From: Acorus gramineus
Taxonomy: Eukaryota; Streptophyta; Magnoliopsida; Acorales; Acoraceae
NCBI GenBank assembly: GCA_030737835.1
Contig: JAUJYN010000012.1
Coordinates: 7,005,003 to 7,069,002, forward strand
Reading direction: 5' to 3'
DNA length: 64,000 nt
Shown: piece after piece, positions 34,756-46,272 of the stretch
How the letters are laid out: every line of letters begins with the position of its first letter
Numbering within the stretch: the stretch's first letter is position 1
Notes under the pieces: model-generated
What the model saw: the letters and a program-made list of their open reading frames with translations, nothing else
Databases searched by the model: none
What the model was told of the DNA's origin: nothing
Program-made: the position numbers and the translations under genes

Positions 34756-36609
34756 ATGGCCTCCCTAAAATCCCTCACAAAGCACCCAATACTCACCCTC
34801 TTAGAAACCCAAACCTCCCTCCGCTCCCTCCAACAAATCCACACCCAACTCCTCGTCCACGCCCTCCTCCACGACCCCCTCTCCCTCAACCACCTCATCA
34901 CCACCCTCTCCCTCCACCACAACTCCCCCCAAAGCCTCCTCTACTCCCACCACCTCCTCTCCCACTCCCTCCCCTCCACACCCACCCTCTTCGCCCTCAA
35001 CACCCTCATCCGCGCCTTCTCCAAATCCCCCTATCCCCACCATTCCCTTCACCACCACAATCTCATCCTCCGTTATTCCCTCCGCCCCGACAACTACACC
35101 TTCAACTTCCTCATCCGCGCGTGCGCGCAATTGGGTATGCTCTGTATCGGCTCCTCCGCGCACGCTGCGGTGATGAAGCGCGGTTTCGCTTCGGACCCAC
35201 ACGTGCAGAGCGGACTTATTCGAATGTACGCTGAGTCGGGCTCAACGGAGTCCTCTAAAAGGGTCTATGACGATATCGAATCCCCCGATGTCATCATGAC
35301 GACCGCGATGGTATGTGGGTTGGCGGAGACAGGGGACGTCGATTCCGCGTACGGGTTGTTTGAGGGAATGCCCGACCGGGATGTCATTGCGTGGAACGCG
35401 ATGATCGCAGGTTACAATCGTGTTGGTCGGCCGAGGGAGGCGTTGGGGCTTTTCAAGCGGATGCGATCGGATGGCGTTTCGGTCAATGAGTCGACTTTGG
35501 GGTCTGTTCTTTCGGCGTGCTCGCGATTGGGCGCACTGGATTGTGGGGAGTGGGTGCACCGGTTTATTAAGCGGGGTGGCCTCGGATTGAGTGTTGCGTT
35601 GGGGACTGCGTTGATCGACATGTATTCGAAGTGCGGTCATGTTGATAGAGTCATGGAGGTTTTTGATTTTATGAGGGAGAAGAATGTGTTCACTTGGAAC
35701 GCTGCAATTGGGGGGCTGTCAATGAATGGGGCTTCCGTTGCGTGTCTTGAGCTCTTTCATTCGATGTTGGAATGTGGGGTGGAGCCGAATGAGGTCACTT
35801 TCGTTTCGGTGCTTCGGGGATGCACTGTTGCGGGGATGGTTGATCGGGGAGTGGAGATCTTTGAATCCATGAGATGGGTGCACCGGATTGAGCCCACATT
35901 GGAGCATTACGGGTGCATGGTTGACCTCTATGGACGGGCTGGGCAGCTTGAAGAAGCGGTCAATTTCATCCATTCGATGTCCATCGAGCCGCATGTGGGC
36001 GCGTGGGGTGCATTGCTCAATGCGTGTAGGTTGCACCGAAACAAAGCTTTGGGTGAGCTTGCTTTAAGCAAGATAGTCGAGATCGAGTCTGGTAATGATG
36101 GCGCGTATGTTACATTGTCGAATATTTACGCAGAGAACAAAAATTGGGGTAAGGTTAGCAGTGTTAGGAAGCTAATGAAGTCAAGAGGGGTGAAGAAAGA
36201 GCCGGGATTCAGTGTTATAGAAGTTGGTGGAGAAGTGCATGAGTTCTTTGTGGGGGACAAAGGACACCCTGATTACAGTGAGATTGAATCGATGTTGGTG
36301 GAAATTTCGAGGAGGTTGAGATTGGCCGGATATGTTTCGAAGACCGAACAGGTGATGTTTGATGTCGAAGAGGAGGAGAAGGAGAGTTCATTGAGAATGC
36401 ATAGTGAGAAGTTGGCCATTGCTTTTGGTCTGATCAAGTTGGAGGAGGGGGTGACGATAAGGATCGTGAAGAACATCAGAGTGTGTACGGATTGTCACGA
36501 GGTGACTAAACTTATTTCGACACTGTTTGGGAGGGTGATTGTTATGCGAGATAGGAACCGGTTCCACCATTTCAGAGATGGAGTGTGTTCATGCATGGAT
36601 TATTGGTGA
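34756..36609 (+). CDS. DYW-type pentatricopeptide repeat protein (At5g40405-like)
   Basis: A single uninterrupted frame of 617 codons with a favourable start context (AAAACATGG). After a short N-terminal region (LQQIHTQLLVHALLHD), PLS-type PPR motifs run from about residue 75 to 445, for example MPDRDVIAWNAMIAGYNRVG at 205 and KCGHVDRVMEVFDFM. E motif from about 415 (GAWGALLNACRLH), E+ at about 482 (PGFSVIEVGGEVHEFFVGDK), and a complete DYW deaminase domain. This has H549-S-E551, C577-T-D-C580-H and the terminal CSCMDYW. DYW proteins carry out C-to-U RNA editing in chloroplasts or mitochondria, each choosing its site by its PPR array. Gene organisation, length and sequence resemble Arabidopsis At5g40405, recalled from memory. 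Organelle targeting was not predicted. The first ~350 nt are nearly free of G on the coding strand. Confidence 0.97.
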   Translation: MASLKSLTKHPILTLLETQTSLRSLQQIHTQLLVHALLHDPLSLNHLITTLSLHHNSPQSLLYSHHLLSHSLPSTPTLFALNTLIRAFSKSPYPHHSLHHHNLILRYSLRPDNYTFNFLIRACAQLGMLCIGSSAHAAVMKRGFASDPHVQSGLIRMYAESGSTESSKRVYDDIESPDVIMTTAMVCGLAETGDVDSAYGLFEGMPDRDVIAWNAMIAGYNRVGRPREALGLFKRMRSDGVSVNESTLGSVLSACSRLGALDCGEWVHRFIKRGGLGLSVALGTALIDMYSKCGHVDRVMEVFDFMREKNVFTWNAAIGGLSMNGASVACLELFHSMLECGVEPNEVTFVSVLRGCTVAGMVDRGVEIFESMRWVHRIEPTLEHYGCMVDLYGRAGQLEEAVNFIHSMSIEPHVGAWGALLNACRLHRNKALGELALSKIVEIESGNDGAYVTLSNIYAENKNWGKVSSVRKLMKSRGVKKEPGFSVIEVGGEVHEFFVGDKGHPDYSEIESMLVEISRRLRLAGYVSKTEQVMFDVEEEEKESSLRMHSEKLAIAFGLIKLEEGVTIRIVKNIRVCTDCHEVTKLISTLFGRVIVMRDRNRFHHFRDGVCSCMDYW

Positions 36610-37619
36610 TTGTAAGTTATTGATATTCTTTTCCAATAGTGGTCAATAAATACTTTTGTTCTAGACTTCTAGTCTCTTAAAACAGATAATTTACATGTGA
36701 TGGGATGTGCGAGGGAACATTCATCCAAATTAATGAATTGCTCATTCTTTTCTATGTAATGTGTTCTTTCAAATATTTTTGTTTTATTACATAATTGAAA
36801 CAATTACATTTAAGTACTGTCTTCGCATTTGTTTTTAATGATGTAAACATATTTTTGTACATTCAAAAAGTGAATTGATTAGCTGAATTCTTTGTATCAC
36901 CACTAACAGCTGATTTGTGCAGTAGAGGGCATGTATCTATGTATCATGGATTGTAACCATGGAATTTTGAAGTTCATGTTTTCTTTGGATATGTGGATTT
37001 GATATATATTTTTTTTTTAACAAAGGAATTGCGTGGCTGTGTATGTATGTATATGTATATGTAGCATGTGCATATAGGATCAGGGCCGTATAGCACATCT
37101 AATTAAAATACCTATGTTATGTGACAAATTTTCCACATTGCTAGCCATTTAGTAAAAAAAAAAGGGGTTTTTTGGAATTCACTTTGATTTTTGATACCAC
37201 TGTACCACAAAAAATCTTTTCATATCTACACCTACAATGCCACGCATTCAAACAAACTCATTTGCACATATAAACTTCATTTCCAAATAGTGGAACTACA
37301 TTATAATTTACTTAGTAAAGTATTTAATTATTTATGTTTCCTTTAAAATGTTTGTACTCTATGGGCAATGCTGCCAAGTATGTTATTAGGCTTATGCAAA
37401 TTATTTAAAAAAGAGTTTTTGTGAATCACAAGTCTGAAACCTTTTGTGTTGGGGGTTGAGGAGCCGTTGTGAAACAAAAACAGATAACTAATGGAAGAAA
37501 CAAAGATGAATGAAATTGCTGTTGTCATGGTGAAGTTTAATCATTTGATGCATCATAGAAAACATTGATTAAACTAGTTAATTGTTGCCCGTATTATTAA
37601 CACGTAGGCAACTAGTTAA
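36610..37619. other. 3' flank of the PPR gene and intergenic DNA
   Basis: AT-rich; holds the PPR 3' UTR at its left end. No other gene, RNA or bounded repeat was found. Confidence 0.6.
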
Positions 37620-38636
37620 TAGTACAATTCATAGTTCTGTTCTTTACTTTTTGTGATAACAGCAGTTCAAATCTTATTTACAGTAGCTAAAGCATTTTTC
37701 TTGTATTGTGAACGTTTCAGCTGTACTTTTTACAGATTTTTCTACATACACATATTTTTAAATTTTAATATTATCAACACTACAAAATCTTTATCCTGAA
37801 ATTTGATATTATATCCATGTCATATTGCTTGGCACTACCAAAGCAGCAAGCAAGTCCTATGACTTTGGAATTACCAGAGCAGCAAAAAGACCAACCATGA
37901 AATGATACTATATATCAATCAGCTTGTCAAGATTTAGTGTAAGTTTTAATAATGTATTCAATTATGTAAATTTAACATTAGAAATTTGTCTATTTTGGAG
38001 AAATGATGATTAGTAGTGGTTGCCAATATGTATGTTTTTATAGATAAGCAACATGTGTCCATCTTGATTTTCAACTGATGGTCTAATACAGTTTATCCAC
38101 CTTCGTTATCTACATCACAATTCTTCTTGAACATGGCTCAGAGGTAAAATGTGGACAGGTTTTGCATTTGTGGTGCAATAGTTAGTCAGTTGCAAATGAT
38201 GAGATTTTTAAGGGTCATCGACAAGGGAATACTCTGAGAAAGATCAATAAAATCGTTACAGGTTACTATTTTCTCCTTTCTGTGATTTCATTCTTTCATT
38301 CTATGCATGTTGAGACTCACTAAACTTTTTAGTATTTGCAGCTTATGATTTTCTGAACACTAACATGAATAATTTGAATATGATCATTTGAGTGACTCAA
38401 GAATTTGTGGAATGACATTGGTTTGTGTTCCCTGTTCATTGAATATGGTATGCATCACAATTCATACCCTGAATTCGACACCTCTAATCATCACTTTGTT
38501 ATGTTTCAATAACTGGACTAGGTGTACTCCTCTCATTATCTACCATTCTGCGACTCAAATTGTTTTTCTCATACTTTCATGCTGTGTTAACTGATTCTCT
38601 ATGTTTTTAAAGTAACCGATTCTCTATTTCTTTGAT
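37620..38636 (+). pseudogene. Inverted, broken copy of ABCA intron 4 to intron 6
   Basis: The plus strand here matches the minus strand of about 4045-3125 throughout, introns included. The exon 5 copy (38142-38261) keeps the 120 nt length but has an in-frame TAG at 38183-38185. The exon 6 copy (38342-38447) is 106 nt instead of 125 because of a 19-base deletion, and has a TGA just before it. Surviving conserved pieces are MTLVCVPCSLNM and AYDFLNT. Intronic similarity shows this was a DNA-level duplication, not retroposition. No other ABCA exon was found near it, so it cannot make a transporter. Confidence 0.92.
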
Positions 38637-38731
38637 CGTTAATTTTTTTTTATAGGTAGATCTTGCTACCGACACTTATATTCCAAAGTGATGGTTACTA
38701 GTTCGAATGGAAGGTGAGAGGAGGAGACATG

Positions 38732-38759
38732 AAAAACAAAACAAAACAAAACAAAACAA
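38732..38759. repeat. (AAAAC)n microsatellite
   Basis: About five AAAAC units at the boundary between the ABCA fragment region and a GC-richer island. Confidence 0.9.
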
Positions 38760-38799
38760 GAAGGTGCTAAGAGAGGGGGGGAGGGATCGTAGATACACA

Positions 38800-39150
38800 C
38801 ACCCCAACCGCCCCCGCTAGGGAAGCACATCATTCAGTAAGTAGAAGATGTTTGTAAGACATCGCGGCTCCCTAAGCTCCGGCTATGCCGCAGCCTCAAT
38901 CCCTGATGAACACCACAACCGACTTCCAAATGTTCTACACATACACGAGAATTCTTAAATATCGTGTCTTTCGGAGACCACGTCACCATTGGGATCACCG
39001 ACTGCACGAGGATCAGATTGTTGAGCTTGGAGTTCCTCATGCTCCACAAGCTTTTCTCTGCAGCCCATAGCTCCTCGATATCGCAGAAAATGGTGAGTAG
39101 CATGGAGGTCCACACCATAGACCAGAGCTCCTGGGACACCTTGCATTGAC
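38800..39150. other. GC-rich island of unknown origin
   Basis: About 350 bp with near-50% GC in an AT-rich neighbourhood and four overlapping open frames of 61 to 101 codons, none with a motif I recognise. The longest is on the minus strand (38834-39139). It could be a captured exon fragment or a transposon end. I do not call it a gene. Confidence 0.4.
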
Positions 39151-40138
39151 AGAAAGGTAGTTGTAAAGTTATATTTGTAGATTAATGAATGTGGGCGCTA
39201 GAGCATATATGTTCAGTAAGGCTATAATACCATGACCATATATAAGTTCTTTCTATGGTGGAACTGCACCTCTCACACAGATATGTGAGGTTTACTTGAG
39301 ATAATGTGATGTTGCACATGGAAAATATGATATGGAGTAAGAGAAAAGGAGGAGTTTCAGCAGAATATTCTGTTGTAACTCAACAAGAATAATTCAAAAT
39401 TCACATTGTCCACCATGTTGAAACCGATGAATGGTGGGTAATTTGATAATTATGATGATAGCCATAAAAATCAATGTAGACAAAATTATGAATACCACAA
39501 ACCTTGCTTACACACACCATGTTTCTACCCTCATAATAAGATGTAATATCCCAATGTCAGTGCTCACTCAGCATTATTTGCCGTCAAGGGAAAATGATTT
39601 CCTCCTCTTCTTAAAATTATGAGGGTCATAAAATTAATGTACAAGCACAAGTGAAATATATACATCATGAAACTTTTTATATATTTATTAAAAATGAGTT
39701 CAATAATTCAAAATGAACCAATACACTCTTCTTTTCATCAAAACGAAGGGCTCAATATACAAAACAGAAAAACCAGATCGGATGACAAACTCCACACCAT
39801 AAACATGATACAACTACCTCTTGTCTTACGACATATGGATTGCAGTGTTTGATAAGCTCTCCATAACAATTAAATGGAACATGAAAGTACTCAAAACATG
39901 TCTAACAACACACAGACTTGAAAGCATAAAAAAAACACAAACACACACACACACAAACTACAACTTCTGATAACAAACTCCATAGCCTTTTGATAACAAA
40001 CTCCACAGCAGGGAAATTGGAGACTAGACGCAACTCCATCCAGCAAAAGCATGTCCAGGCAACATTGAATTAGTTAAGACATCAAACTCCATCTAGCACC
40101 TGTAATCATATAAATTGATATATGTTAGTGTTTGTAAT

Positions 40139-40285
40139 AAACACATGTATATGAAACCAAGTAGACTAATATATACTTACTGTTGCTTTATAAACACATG
40201 TATATGAAACCAAGTAGACTAATATATACTTACTGTTGCTTTATAAACACATGTATATGAAACCAAGTAGACTAGTATAAACATC
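40139..40285. repeat. 53 bp tandem repeat, nearly three copies
   Basis: Units begin with AAACACATGTATATGAAACC at 40139, 40192 and 40245. The first two are essentially identical and the third is truncated and diverges after ACTAGTATA. Confidence 0.95.
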
Positions 40286-40424
40286 CCTAAACAAAGGATT
40301 ATGTGTGTAGCAAAAGCATGTCCATCAAGAATGTTGTGCATAAAAAAAAAAAAAAATTACTTTGAAGGAACATTTCTACAACATAGCTCTAAAGCATACT
40401 ATGGTTTCAGACTGGAAATTTTAG

Positions 40425-40565
40425 GGCATCATTAACACATCATTTTAGGGCATCAAAGCCAAGCATTTTGGGGCATCACTAACATAGCATTAGGGAATCA
40501 AAGTCAAGAATTTTAGGGCATCAATAACAAGAATTTTAGGGCATCCATATCAAGCATTAAACAAC
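40425..40565. repeat. Degenerate tandem repeat, ATTTTAGGGCATCA units
   Basis: The phrase TTTTAGGGCATCA or a close variant occurs about seven times with spacings of 20-33 bp. Non-coding. Confidence 0.85.
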
Positions 40566-41623
40566 AAATCATTTTAGGACACCAATATTCATACCTCATC
40601 CATCACAAAGATGACGAAGAGGGAAGCCCATGAGAATGAAATAAAACGCGATGACGGAGGAGATCTGCTTCAGTGAGGGAGATCGTCTAAAGAGGGACTA
40701 CAACTGGACGACAACGGATGAGGGAGATCGACGTGTCAGCGTTTGGTGAGAATCCAGTTCGTTGTGTCAGCGTTTGGAAGAAGAAAAAAAACCGGATCTG
40801 CTGATTTTTTTGGGGCTGGTTTGGAAGAGAAAAAAAAAAACAGATCTGATGGTTTCTGGTCATGGTACGTATGAAAGTGAAGGGGGGTACAACGATCATT
40901 TACCTATGTGCGGTTAGTTTAACTATACTCTGATTACATGGTGTTAACGGCAGGGGGGCAAACCCATTTAACCACAACTTTCAGGGGGTTATATGGATTT
41001 TCAAAAAAGACAAGGGGTTATATGGATATCAGTCAACTTAGAGGGGGTTATATGCATTTTTCCCTTAAAACTATTATGACGAATCACATTTATTACGTAG
41101 TTATTACATTATATAGTTATTGTGGATGAGCCTAATTGTTAGGTGAAGAATCTCATGGCATTCTATCACACATAAAATTCTTTCGAATTATGCCTAACAA
41201 ACAGAAAGTATGACATAGCGTCAAGACTCGAATCTAAGACTTACCCTTAACAAGTAAACCCAGAATAGTTATACTATAGCCACTGAGAACATCACACAAC
41301 TCATGTTGGCAGCTACTAGAACCTAATGGGCAAGAGGAAGGGTATAAAACGAGGGACTATGACCACGTTACTCAGAATTTAATGTTCTCTTGTAACCAAT
41401 TTTTTTAAAAAAATCATAAAAGTTGTTCTCAACCGATTTTATAAAAGCTACTTTCAACAAGTTTGGAAAAGCTACGACATAGGTCACTCCACATGAGGCC
41501 CATATGAAATACCAAATAGTTAACCAAATTTCCAAAGTAGTTAACATGATAATAGTAGTAGTAAATACATAGTAATAAAAGTCATAAACAGGGTAAGAAA
41601 AAGAAACAGCTAAAACAGCCATC
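40566..41623. other. Intergenic stretch with transposon-end-like sequence, no gene seen
   Basis: 40590-40900 is mixed-composition with GAGGGAGATCG and GTGTCAGCGTTTGG each present twice. 40940-41060 carries three GGGGGTTATATG-type phrases. No exon could be supported. Confidence 0.45.
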
Positions 41624-42867
41624 TCAGTTCTTTCTGGGAAGCTCAAAACCAAGCCCCATACAATACTGTATCACTGGGGCCTCATACTACATCAAATGAA
41701 AGGTTAAAGTTAGATCACAGATAGAAAGAATCAGACAAAAAAATACAAATGATCATCTTATCTTACCTCATTATGTATAAGTTGATCAGATTCATATTCT
41801 TTTCCTAGGGACCCGTGATGTATTTCTTCATATCCTGTCAGTTCAAGTTTTTCCATATTTCAGTGACATACGAATATAACCCTCACACACAGAATTAATT
41901 AACTAAAAATAACCAGAGTTTTAGCCCAGGAGTAACAAGTACGTGATCATGTTATTTAAGCATTGAATTTCACAAACAATGTAAAAGTTACCTCAGTTAT
42001 AAGTTTCTCCTTCATGTTTATACCACATATCTTGTCAGCCATTAAAAAGTAGATTATCTCCGTTACAGACTGCACAAGGTATTTAAATTTTGATGGTCAG
42101 AAACCATAAATGTGATAGGGAGAAAAGTCAATTGCATTTAGAAAAACCAAACTAAATTATTACATGGCAAGCATATTCAAAAATACTTTTGAAATCCTCA
42201 TCACTAAAATTTGGTTTATCGTCGACTGCATCTTTTAAGTCATCGTAATTCACGCGCGAAATGTCCTTCTACAACCATAATAAAGCAAAACGCTAATCCC
42301 GCAAATATGATGCATAGTTAATTCAAAAGCCTAACAAATGTCATTCCCATAGCCTTACCACTGTAGCGATATTTTCAAGTATTAATTGCTGGTATCTATC
42401 CTTTATGCGTACTTTTTCTGAATCCCTCAACCTTATGAGGTGCATTTATAATAGACACACATCACAACTGTCCATCATATACATAATAAATAAATACTTT
42501 CAACTATGCATACCTGCGCAATATCTCTCATGTCATTGAACTCCAATAAAGGATATTCTTCTTTTATTGGTTTAATCATTTCTAGAACGTCACCCACAGT
42601 ATTGGACCACTACATATAAGTGTAAAAGAATCTAAATCAGTCTAACTAATTTGTTAAATACAATAGATATTTCAAACCAATCCATACCGTTACTTTCAAA
42701 TCTTCTACGCGCTCCTCGAAATCACACCACTGTTTTGTCCTCTCCTCCTTCAAGAAATAGAACACAATCATGTTAGTAATTTCTAGATGCTCGCATTTCC
42801 AAATAGAAGCAAGAGTGCTAATGTAATCAATATTCCCAGCAGAGATGCCACAGGCCCTCAATTCCAA

Positions 42868-43312
42868 GCCCCTGTTTGAAACGGTAATAGGGGGTCGGAT
42901 AACCTGGTATAAAGGGGAATAAAAGATTTTGGGTGTTCGGAGACAGAGAATAGCTAGAGATAAAGAATGCTAGAATAAGCAGGTATAAAGTGGTATATGA
43001 ATTCCAACCAACCCCTGGAATTAAGGTTATTCTACCCAAAGAATATGTGGGTCTACTGTCAAATCAACTGTCATCACCCCTAATAAATCACATGTCAAAT
43101 CAACTTTCAATATTTTTTCACATTTTATATATTCTTATCCATACTTTATTCACATTTTTACTCAAACAACAAAAAATTTATTTTTACGTTTACCAATAAC
43201 AATAATTCAAAATACAACCAAACACAAAATCACTTTATCCTTATTTATACTCACTTATGACAGAATAATTGTATACTCAAGAATAAGTCCTATTCTGTAT
43301 CCAAACAGAGGC
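42868..43312. mobile_element. Tourist-like MITE (GCCCCTGTTTG family) in gene A intron
   Basis: 445 bp bounded by GCCCCTGTTTGAAACG and CCAAACAGAGGC, flanked by CAA (42865-42867) and TAA (43313-43315). The paralogous intron of gene B reads ATTCTAAAGGAACTGAG near 50162 without the element. That is the empty site and confirms insertion. Confidence 0.9.
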
Positions 43313-43329
43313 TAAAGGAAATGAGTTTT

Positions 43330-44390
43330 ACAAAATTACTTGAGAATGATTATATTGGCAACAGCCATTTCACTTCTTTGGGATTGGGTAAGATCCATTT
43401 TGTGTGAGGTTTGTTGCAAGCAAATACACGATTTTTTATTTCAATGATTGTGCGGGCAAGTTTCCTTTCAAGTGTTCAGTAGTTCCACTTTACTACTTGG
43501 CCCAAATGTGAGTGGATGGGAAAAGGAGTACACCTAGACTTGAAAATTGGTTTGATTTAATTGATTATCCAAACACCTAATTATGATCTACTAATAAATC
43601 CGGCATGTTAATTCTTTTTTCTCTTTTGAAATCTTTTATTGTATAACTGACTAGCATCTTTCTCCAATGCTTAAAAATCATCCGTTCAAAGGACTATTAA
43701 AATGTATTAGCCTCATAAATTAATTTTTGTGACCAATTAGACATGTTTATATCCAAAGAATTATTAACAGCGGTTTCAATTATCAAAGTAAATGAAATAA
43801 TTTGATAAATGAAATAATTTTTCTTACTAGCTGTAGCAACAAACTTCCACTTATCTTAGGGGAAAATTATCTGGGTATGGGAAATCTACCCTAAATGAGA
43901 TTGTATACTAACATATTTTATATTGATATAAATGAACACTACCAAATATATCCCACCATGAATGGTCCATTCCCATGGATGGTTGGCGAATAGTGAATCT
44001 AACTAAGCAATGGTTAAATGCTATATGATGCTTGAGCAACCATTGAAGATTTTATTTCATTTGAACATGTACCCATGCAATCCTATCATCATCATCATTA
44101 TTGAAATAACAGCAGGTAAAATGCGAGAAGAAGCCCAAAACAGGGAATGCACGTTAGGACAAAACAGTAAAAGCCCCCCATCGTATAGGAGGGCTTTACT
44201 GAAGGGACCATAAAAAGGTTGTTGTAAATGGCCAATCGAGGGTGGGCAGAGAGAAAATTAGGTAGGTAAATTAATAAGTTTTTGATAACATCATATATAA
44301 AAGTTCATTGAACAAATATCTAAATCTAAAATAACAAACAAGCAATGCAAATAATAATGATGCATGACCGTGGTCTCGTGGACGAAATAC
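43330..44390. other. Gene A intron sequence, no exon seen
   Basis: AT-rich intron between exons 44838-45098 and 42688-42747. No conserved block with gene B coding sequence was found here. Confidence 0.55.
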
Positions 44391-44503
44391 AGTTATTTAT
44401 ATATATACGGATATACAGTCATATAACTGTATGTATATATATATATATATATACAGTTATATAACTGTATGTATATATATATATATACAGTTATATATAT
44501 CTG
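44390..44503. repeat. AT-rich palindromic repeat, ACAGTTATATAACTGTATG units
   Basis: Three ATATAACTGTATGTATATAT or similar units joined by (TA)n. Each ACAGTTATATAACTGT is a perfect palindrome able to form a cruciform. Confidence 0.85.
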
Positions 44504-44529
44504 TTCTTTTTTTTTTTTTTTGGAGCTTT

Positions 44530-44780
44530 AATACACCTAGTCCTAAAAATTACTTCTGGGTCATATGCATTTACACAATACAAATTAAAATCAATATAAA
44601 TGTGTATTATCTCAAACAAAAGGTATGGAGATTTTTAAGGCTGGGTGGATCATTTTTCAGCCCTAAAAATCACCTGTGGACCATATGCACTTATTTGGAG
44701 GTTATATGCATTAGCGCATAATAAAATCTCATATAAATGCATATGATCTCAAACAAAAGCTGTGAGGTGATTTTTTATGG
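44530..44780. repeat. Diverged tandem duplication in gene A intron
   Basis: About 44537-44640 and 44655-44777 share CCTAAAAATYACYT, ATATGCAYTT, AAAATCNNATATAAATG and ATCTCAAACAAAAG in order. Confidence 0.75.
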
Positions 44781-45320
44781 CAATTTTAAGGAATCCTTTT
44801 TTGTTTTTCCTTCTTTCTTTGGTGAAGGGAAACATACCAACAAATGAGGTTCAAGCTTGGGTATTGGTCTGATGCCCAAAGACATTAGATTGTCCGATGC
44901 ACTGACGACATCCTCCAATTTATCCTTCTGCTTTAACAGATATTTTTTCTTTATCCTTAAATACTTCAATTCCACTGTCAATTTCTCATTTTCCATCTCC
45001 CAGTCACTCCTCGAGGCCGCTCCAATGGACTTCTCATGACCACTAACTACACCAGTGGTTTCTGTCTGCCTGTGTTTCAGCCAACTCTCATTGCATCCCT
45101 GTCAAAACACACACAAAAGAAAAAACAGATATTAAACATTAAATATACTCTTAACTCTAGTCTTATCAATCCATCTATCCATAAATTATAGAAACAAATA
45201 TGATCAACTTACGGCACTCGCTTCATCCCGGTTTTCCGACTCCAACATGACCGAACAGCCTTCAACACCCAGCATCTTTTGAAAACCCTAAAAATATATA
45301 TAAAATAAATTATAAAAATA

Positions 45321-46272
45321 CTGATGTGAATTTCGATGTCATACTACTGATTTTAAGTAGATCAAATGGATCTCGTGAACACCTGTTTCACTCAGAACCA
45401 GACCCTCTAAAAATCATCAATCACAAATGCAAACTACGCAACAAACAATATATTCGCATGTTGACTAAAAATCAAACAATTTTTTTTTATCAAACAAACT
45501 ATTGATCATCTTCATTACATCAACAAAAAACCACCAACTTTTCAAAAAAAAAAAAACCATCATCGTCAACCGGGAATGTTAAATTCTATAAAACGCACAA
45601 ACAACAGAAAGGCATTCTAAAAAAAGAAATAGAGAAACCAATACCAATTCAGCTAAATGCAAAAAAATTTATGCCCTTGTACAATGAATTCTCTGAGCTC
45701 TATATTCCATGTAAAGATCTGTATCCGAAACTATCATTTCTAATACAACTCTCAATGACATAAAAAAAAAACGAAAAACAGAGAAAGGCCACATTCATCG
45801 AATCAAAGATTGGAAGGAGAAGATCTAACCTTTCCGGAGCTATATTGGTGGGCCCAATAGGCGCCTTGACGAAGTCGTGAGGGCAGACGTCCTTGTCGGT
45901 CCACGCTACCCTCTCCACCGCCGCAAGCGTCGCCGCTCTTAGAAACCACTGCGAAAGCGAAGCACGACTAGGGTTTGGGTTTCGCCTCTCGTGGGACCGG
46001 AGACCTTATATAGTTGGTGGGAATTCCTGAAATGCCCTTCAGTTGTTTATTGTTTTTCGATATGGTACCATTGGTTCCACGGCTGAGATGGACTGGACGT
46101 GGACCGTATCCCCGTATGGCGTGGAACATAAAGCAAGAATAATGAAGAATAGATAAGAATAGCTAAAAAAAGTTGTTTGTTTTGATAGAATAAACTCTGA
46201 TAGTTATGTCTGGATAAGCTAGGATAAGGTCTGATAACTATTATAAAGAAATGGTGGAATTGTTTATCAAGA
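45321..46272. repeat. Segmental duplication, copy 1 (promoter, exon 1 and intron 1 of gene A)
   Basis: 952 bp matching 58016-59112 almost base for base apart from a 12 versus 148 bp exchange and a 9 bp indel in exon 1. The left breakpoint is in intron 1 at CTGATGTGAATTTCG; the right breakpoint is inside the MITE that starts at 46110. Confidence 0.95.
46004..46013 (-). promoter_or_regulatory. TATA box and telobox of gene A promoter
   Basis: CTATATAAGG on the minus strand, followed about 35 bp downstream by AAACCCTAGTCG, a telobox-type motif frequent near plant start sites. The same arrangement is preserved in the copy at 58844-58853. Confidence 0.6.

Larger units (their letters stand above)
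41624..45985 (-). pseudogene. Coiled-coil protein gene A, probably defective paralogue
   Basis: Minus strand. Non-coding first exon 45830 to about 45985, then coding exons 45213-45275 (MLGVEGCSVMLESENRDEAS), 44838-45098, 42688-42747 (EERTKQWCDFEE), 42514-42609, 42359-42445, 42164-42268, 41992-42069 and 41767-41834, and a last exon from 41686 with a TGA at 41624-41626. Lengths and phases mirror gene B (48948-53850) exon for exon. Exon 44838-45098 encodes a charged, probably coiled-coil stretch (KLTVELKYLRIKKKYLLKQK). Two defects are visible. The acceptor before 42445 reads TATAA instead of TGTAG in gene B. The exon at 41767-41834 is 68 nt rather than 69 with an in-frame TAG at 41805-41807. I do not recognise the family and assign no function. 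A truncated product of about 259 residues remains possible if the mutated acceptor is still used. Confidence 0.65.

Noticed and set aside
34801..35202. 133-codon minus-strand frame rich in Gly, Glu and Val
   Set aside because: Shadow of the C-rich, stop-poor 5' part of the PPR gene; no motif and low complexity.
45700..45918. 72-codon minus-strand frame over gene A exon 1
   Set aside because: It begins at GTG, not ATG, runs through the exon 1 donor into the intron, and the paralogue shows coding starts in exon 2.
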